Source of the DNA: Aphanomyces cochlioides
Lineage: Eukaryota; Oomycota; Saprolegniomycetes; Saprolegniales; Verrucalvaceae
Reading direction: 5' to 3'
Assembly (NCBI GenBank): GCA_019828595.1
Contig: JAHQRK010000005.1
Span: 496,001 to 560,000, forward strand
DNA length: 64,000 bases
Positions 58,339 through 64,000 of this stretch are shown piece by piece. The translations under genes were made by a program, and so were the position numbers. A model generated the notes under the pieces. That model had not been told where the DNA came from. It was given only the letters and a program-made list of their open reading frames with translations, and did not search any database. Numbering within the stretch: the stretch's first letter is position 1; each line of letters starts with the position of its first letter.

Positions 58339-61295
58339 TCAGGCTTTGTCGGCTGGCTTGGAAAGGCAGCGCGAATACGTGTGTCCGATTTGCTTGCAGA
58401 ACGAGCAGGATTTGGCATGCTCACCAGCATAGTGTCCGGTCTGGTGACAAGTCGAGCAGCGAGCAAATTTACGAGGACAGTCCACCGAACCGTGTCCCAG
58501 GCGGTCGCATCGTCCACAGACTTTGGCACCACTGGTGGTGCAGTCGTCTGGCTTGGAAGATATCATAACTGGAGTAGGGGCTGGTTGGGGCTTGGACTGG
58601 AGCTGAGTCGCATGTTGACTCGAATTGGAGGCTAGAGCATTCGTGGCTGGCTGCTGAGGTGCCGTAGGAGGAAGTCCAGGGGCGTACGGTGGTGGATATC
58701 CGTAAGGGAAATTCATCGCATGTTGGACTGGGGCCGCGAAATAGGGGTTCGGTGGCTTGTTCAAGGCTTCCGCGAGATGCTGTATTTGAGGAACGAACGC
58801 TTGTTTGTTAGACTGCGCCGTTTTCAGCGCTTCAAGGATACTCTCTAGAGTTGCTTGGTCACAGAATCCGACTTTAGACGACTTTCTTGTGTGACGTGGA
58901 GACTGCTCTGGAGAGGACGTCGTCGATACATCGCTGTAGGTCGTTCGAGACGAAGTCGTGTTGGTCGAGGCAGACGCAGGTCTAGTCTTCAAGCGTTCTT
59001 GATACACTGGTGGGTCATCTAGACGGATTTGCCTTGTTCTCAAGAGTTTCATACAGTCAGAGATCGAAGTCAGCTCTTTGTCAGTATTGTCGAGGCAAGA
59101 CTCGGCCCGAGCATGGCGGACTCCTCGCTTGAAGATCACGACGCCTTGGTGGTCAGGCACGTCAATATCGTCGAGGATAGTCTGCAGTCTGATCGCATGG
59201 GCCTTGACAGACTCGCCCTCCCACGCTCAGACTCTTCGAAAAGGTTGTCTACAAGCTCGCGTTGGGTTCGGTTACAGAATCGGTCCTTAAAGTTGTCATA
59301 GATCTCAGTCCAGACGTCGCCACTCTTGGTTTTAGAGTAGGCAATCCATTACTGATTCAAAGCAGGGTGGACTTTATCGGACGTGAGCTTAAGCCCAAGA
59401 AGAAATTTGCATTCTTCGTCCGACAGATGACAGAGTTTGGCTTGGTCGACAAGTTGCTTGATGAAGAATTCGCAATGAGCTTGCTCATCGGAAGTTGGAA
59501 CAGTCGTGTACTTGACTGCACGTCCGAAAGATTGAGAGTTGATAGAGGTATCGAGGGACTCTTTGATGTCAGACATTTCAGATTCCATTCTGGCTAAGGC
59601 AGATTGGAGGTCTAGTAAGAGTTGATGGGTGAAGTCTGAAACCGGTGTCGCTGGTGGAAGTTCGACAAAAGAGGTAGATTGTTCAGACTCGGGGGTGGCC
59701 TTGGTCTCTCGCTGCTCAAGGAGGCCTTCAAGACTCAGTAAGCGATTGGAGAGAAGTGAATTTTCCTTGGTTAGTCCGATGACGAGTTCGCCAAGATTCT
59801 TCTTCGAGCTAGAGAGTTCGACAAGTGTTAGCTCTGATTGATTCAGTTGTTGCTGTGTCGCGACTTGGCTTTCTTCGTGAGCTCGAGTGAGGACTTGGAC
59901 TTTGTGTAGAATGCGGTGAAAGTCGGCCGCGCGGTTGTCTGCAAGAGTCTGGAGTTTCTCGCTGAAGCGCTGCTGTTCAGTAGCTTGAACTTGCAGGGAC
60001 TGTTGCAAATTCGAAATGGCAATCTGTTGGTTTGTTAAGACCGTTTCCAAACGGACATTGTCAGTTTCATCAATCGGAGATTTGGGTGGTTTCAAGTCGG
60101 AGATCATAGATGAAGTTCAGAACGAGTAGAGATCAAGCTCTGATAGACTTGGCTGGTTCTGTCTGCTAAGTCACACAAAGAAGAGTTAAGAGAATTTAGC
60201 GAAGCTGCAGTAAGGTCATGTTGATGTTGAGACGTCTGCGACACCAAAGTCAAACGGTTCTCGAAATCGCCGAAAATCGAAGCGCAATTCTCCATTTGAG
60301 ACCATAACGTTTGAATTTAGATGGAGAAATTCAAGGTAGTTTCACCAGAAGATCCGGGAGTTTCAACTTCCATGTTGTCGCTGGGAACGATTTGCAGAGA
60401 CAAATCCATATCAAGGCTAGACAAAGGTAACGAAGGTAAATGCTGAACAGACTTGGACGCGGGCCCAGAGATGGAAGTTATCATTTCGTTCTCGTTGGTT
60501 ACCTCACGTTGATTCGGAGTTGACGAAGTTGCCATAGGTTGAGTAACTTGGCCAGTCTGCGGAGGCAACACTGCATGACCAGCTACAGGGAGAGGCATTG
60601 GACTTGGTGTCAAACTTGGAGGAAGCAAGTGAAGGGGCTCATGCGAATGGTTGAGCAAACGAGAAGTGTGGACTTCACTCAAATCTTAAGGTTGAGTCCA
60701 AGGTAGCGTGACCGTTGTTGCTGTACTCACAGCCTCTAGAGATGGCGGACTTGAGCTTGGCAACGCTGGATAGAGTGAATGATGCAAAAAAGATGGAGTC
60801 ACGATCGATCGAGTGGTAATTGTTTTTGTTGTCTCGACAATGCACGTCGAGATTTGCTGACCGACGGAAGTCTCGGTCAGATACAATGCAAGTTCGTCGT
60901 TGAAGTTTGTTGTAGAGGGAGACTCTTGGTTCACAGTCTCCATGAACATTTCGTCAAGGCCAATTGATGTCGCACTATGCGCCGAGTCAGGCTCGTCAGA
61001 GTAATTGAGGTCCTCTGACGAGCTTCGAGGATCCATGAATTCGTCGCTCAAATCGGGTTCAGGGGCTGGTAGCGCGAGAAGTATTTTGGGTCGGATTCGC
61101 TTCTCGTCATCACGCTGCTCAGGCGAGTTGATGATGTTGAATCCGGTACTGTAAGTCGCGTTTCCTTGTAGTAAGAGGTGATTCGAACGGAATCAGAGCC
61201 ATATCAGACTCAGTCACATCAGTTGTTTGGGCAACGGGACTAGGGCTCGCTTCTAGGGCTGGCTCGTTAGAGTCGAATAGTCTTCGTATGTCCAT
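58339..61295 (-). pseudogene. gag: Retroelement gag with coiled coil and three zinc knuckles
   Basis: Reads from a probable ATG at 61295 (MDIRRLFDSNEP) to 58339, with several in-frame stops (for example 60688 and 60319) and frameshifts (near 61130, 60110 and 59240). Parts in order: a Ser/Pro-rich head, a coiled coil (LTNQQIAISNLQQSLQVQ, about 60000-59750), a capsid-like segment (EEECKFLLGL-type, then WTEIYDNFKDRF), and three CCHC knuckles (CGRCDRLGHGSVDC, CSTCHQTGHYAGEHAKSC and CSFCKQIGHTYSRC). Would be nearly 1000 residues if unbroken. No pol recognised. Confidence 0.7.
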
Positions 61296-61352
61296 ACTAA
61301 TAGAGTCGAAGTCTTGAATTCAGCTGGAGAATACCCTGCTTCTCCACCAAAT

Positions 61353-62520
61353 TTGTGACGGTCGCGGGGATTGGCGATGACGCACGAATTAATTGAAGGT
61401 CCAGACGCTAGGACTTCAGGAACCGAATATTCTCGGCGGAACTCAGGACAGCGAGACGCGGACAGAAGTTGGTAGGCAAGGCTTAATTAATAAGCTTAAC
61501 CGAGTGATTTGAGAAGTGAGGGAAGTCTAGCTAGCTAGACTAAGAGCATCCGCACCGCACAGGCCAAATGGCATGCTAAACCTAAATATAGCATACATGC
61601 GAGGAAAACCGGACTACACCGCGTAGTATATATCGCACTCTATTTTAGCGTAGTGGAAACTGCTAGGGAAAACTACCCTACGAGAATAGACTATATTGTA
61701 AAGCGCATCTGTTGAGTCACACCGCTGTCATGCCCGAAGAAAGCGCGCCAAAGCGCCGACGCGGGAAGAACTTCCGTCATGGGGAATGGCCAGAGGCTGA
61801 ACGCGTTTTGGCTGCGTGTTGCCGATGATTTCATCGCTGTAACTCACGAGAATGATGAATGGTACCGTTCAGCGGCGTCGCTGTAGTCGCATTGGAGTGG
61901 GCTATAAGCCGTTGAATGTAAAGATCCAAAAGGTCATCATCAGTGTCGACAGTATGAGAGCAGCTGGGATTGACAGAGAACATATGGCAATTGGCTTTGC
62001 AATAGCGTTTACAATGGCTCACGGTTTGGAGATTCGAGTTCTCCATGCTAAACTTTGATTTACGCATTCCAATTTTAGCCTAACGATACCCTACGCGGTG
62101 CGGATGCTCTAAACATCCAAAATAGACTAATACACGAGGTATAGAGGACGTACGTTCGAAGTCGAAGGAATCGGAAAGACATTCGACGACTACTCAAGCG
62201 TGTCGAAAAGTCACAACTGCGGTCACGTCTAAGATCCGACACAGCCGTCACAGGACTCACTGCTGCTGGGCTTTCTCTGACGTACGGGTAAGGTAAAAAA
62301 CAGGTCATCGCCGGGTCAGGTCACGCCTCTAGGTCAAGTGATCTACACGTGATCTGGGCAGTCACAATACTCTCACCAAATTTTGGTCACATCTTCCAAA
62401 GGAGCTTCCGCAAGAGACTGACGGTTCATCGACACTTCCCGCAGACATGTAGGAGACTTATAGTCCTTCCGACGGGGTCTGATCAGCTTCCTAGTCATGA
62501 CACTCTAGAATCTACTACTT
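61353..62520 (-). mobile_element. Possible 5' LTR of the gag element (right limit unknown)
   Basis: On the minus strand a CGACCGTCACA end is followed by AATTTGGTGGAGAAGCAGG, which could be the LTR end and primer-binding site, 58 nt ahead of the gag ATG at 61295. On the plus strand this boundary reads TGTGACGG, a common LTR terminus. The second LTR is not seen. A Harbinger-like MITE is inserted inside (61544-62109). Confidence 0.4.
61544..62109. mobile_element. Harbinger-like MITE (566 bp) with TAA target duplication
   Basis: Perfect 15-bp terminal inverted repeats GAGCATCCGCACCGC, flanked by TAA at 61541-61543 and 62110-62112. The interior has a 32-codon frame (MPEESAPKRRRGKNFRHGEW) but no transposase. 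TIR type and TWA duplication fit PIF/Harbinger. Confidence 0.85.
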
Positions 62521-62530
62521 ATATAAAAGG
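62520..62530 (+). promoter_or_regulatory. TATA-box-like sequence
   Basis: CTTATATAAAAGGG followed 30-40 bp later by purine/pyrimidine-rich sequence. No convincing gene starts downstream, so the role is uncertain; it may be an LTR or transposon promoter. Confidence 0.35.
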
Positions 62531-62937
62531 GAAAGAAAGTCTGTGTGTCTGTGCACACTCAAAATGTCCATCCGCTCTACCACCATCCACTGGACAAAAC
62601 TGCCCTCCTTTTCCTGTTTTGGGGTTCTACACTCAAAAATTGTCTTTTTCAAGTATATCACTCTCCTCATCACACTTGATAATTGTATGTACTTATCGTA
62701 ATAAAATAATGGGAGCTCTCGCGAGAGTACAGAAAAGTCTGTTGATTGGACAATACTGTGCATTTTTGGATGTTGGGGAGGGGTGACGAATTGAACGACA
62801 AGAATTTTATGATTTTGGAGAAATATCATTGAGCTGTAACTCCGTCGTCATGTCAACCATCCTACATGATTAAACTGGTATATTTTTAGGGGTCTGGGGG
62901 TTTGGGGACAATGAACAACGGATGACGCTTAACTCTA

Positions 62938-64000
62938 CTCAGCAGTGTGATAAATTGAACACGAAAACAAACGTTGGGTTTTGCTGTAGTTAGGGCAGTG
63001 CGCTTAAGTTGGTTAGGTATAGTCGAATTCTACATTAGTTTTACATACACGCCACCATGCGTTTCATCCAAGGCCAGATAGTCTAGATTGCCGATTTAGT
63101 CCATGTCGTTCTACGCTTAATAAAATCATCGAATAAGCTCTGTATAGTCAGCAAAGTCAAAGCTATACACTTTAGCGAGAATTGCTAACTTATAATAATA
63201 AATCAATCGTGTCTAAGTCGAAAATCCTTACACTCGAAGCCGGGTAAAGGCACTGCATTAATACACTGTGCTGAGATACCATTTCTACTGCAGAATGCCA
63301 ACGAACTTTTTGCGTGATGTTCACGCTAGAACATATTTTGAAGTAGCATCAAACGAACACTGGGAACGATTATATGAACGCTACATTAAGCTTGGATGAA
63401 CTCCTGACTATTCTTTGTTCAACTTAGCAGTGTGCTTAAATAAATGAACGCGCAAAAGTCGTGTTTTAGGCTGTTGTCGTGGCAGTGCACTTTAGTTGGT
63501 GCTGCTTCAGGATTAGTAGAACTCTATATTAGGCCTAAGTACACGCTACCATTCGATTTAGTCACTGTAATTATACGCTTTACAGCATGATGAGTGAACG
63601 CTGAAGTCAGAGTTATACACTTCACGAAACCGGCGACTACTATGCCCCGTCAACGTCTTTGCACGCATCCGAGCGAAGCCGGGTCAAAGGCACGCCACCA
63701 TGCGTTTGATCCAAGGCCAGATATTCTAGATTGCCGATTTAGTCTATGCCATTCTACTCTTAATAGAATCATCGAATAAGCTCTGTAAAAGTCAGCGCTA
63801 TACATTTTAGTAGTGAGAGTTTCTAACTTTAATAAATTAATCGCATCTACATCGAAAGTCCTTGCATTCGCCCAAGACAAGCCTGGTAAAGGCACTGCAT
63901 TAAAGCACTGTGCGGGGATACCATTTATACTGCAGAATGCCCACGAACTACATGCGTGATGTTCACGCTAAGATAGATTTTGTAGTAGCATAAAACGAAA
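62938..64000 (+). repeat. Tandem direct repeat, unit about 490-640 bp, runs off right edge
   Basis: A block at 63049-63360 (ACGCCACCATGCGTTTCATC… to GTAGCATCAAACGAA) returns at 63689-64000 at roughly 85% identity by eye. The section ahead of it (AGCAGTGTGATAAATTGAAC, from 62940) returns from about 63427. Each unit contains the phrase GGCACTGCATTAA(T/A). No coding potential seen; satellite-like. Confidence 0.75.

Noticed and set aside
1..64000. CRISPR arrays, prokaryotic operons or ribosome-binding sites
   Set aside because: No regular spacer-repeat arrays; spliced genes show the DNA is eukaryotic.

Overview
The window looks like nuclear DNA of an oomycete, most likely a saprolegnialean such as Aphanomyces. 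The reasons are: many very short GT-AG introns (35-72 nt); an expanded lineage-specific family of four-exon genes joining a basic/coiled-coil N-terminus to a START-like C-terminus; Crinkler (CRN)-type effector genes; cilium genes expected in a zoospore former; and a mix of Ty3/gypsy, PIF/Harbinger and Crypton-type elements. The genus is inference; no rRNA or marker gene is present.

Left part (1-23.9 kb): a scrambled cluster of basic/START-like genes on both strands. One copy (10373-11820) is fully open through four exons. The others carry stops, frameshifts, lost splice sites or internal deletions, or are reduced to single exons. A degraded Ty3/gypsy element with gag, protease and a truncated reverse transcriptase lies inside the cluster at about 14.0-18.5 kb.

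Middle (24.5-42.8 kb): a gene-dense housekeeping block. A BART-domain protein (24589-25194) converges on a complete 13-exon BBS2 gene (27941-25210) with only 15 bp between the stop codons; both families are ciliary. Then come a mannosyltransferase-like type II membrane protein with an apparent frameshift, an intact divergent basic/START-like gene (30935-32110), and two ABCC (MRP-type) transporters arranged head to head around a 2.5 kb spacer. The left transporter is intact (about 1276 aa). The right one has a frameshift and a deletion in its second membrane domain, yet its last nucleotide-binding domain is almost identical to that of its partner.

Right part (42.8-64 kb): AT-richer, accessory DNA. 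It holds three CRN-type sequences (one carrying a pseudokinase-like C-terminus and two frameshifts), a decayed Harbinger transposase, an unrecognised two-exon gene, remnants of ankyrin-repeat exons, a Crypton-type tyrosine recombinase broken by a single TGA, a 1.58 kb element with terminal inverted repeats of about 233 bp, two Harbinger-like MITEs with TAA target duplications, a decayed gag gene with three zinc knuckles, and the beginning of a large tandem repeat that runs off the right edge.

Working picture: a conserved island of cilium, transport and glycosylation genes between two unstable flanks. The left flank is shaped by duplication and exon loss in one gene family, the right flank by transposons and effector decay. 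All splice sites were read by eye from the sequence and family conservation; none is supported by transcript data here.
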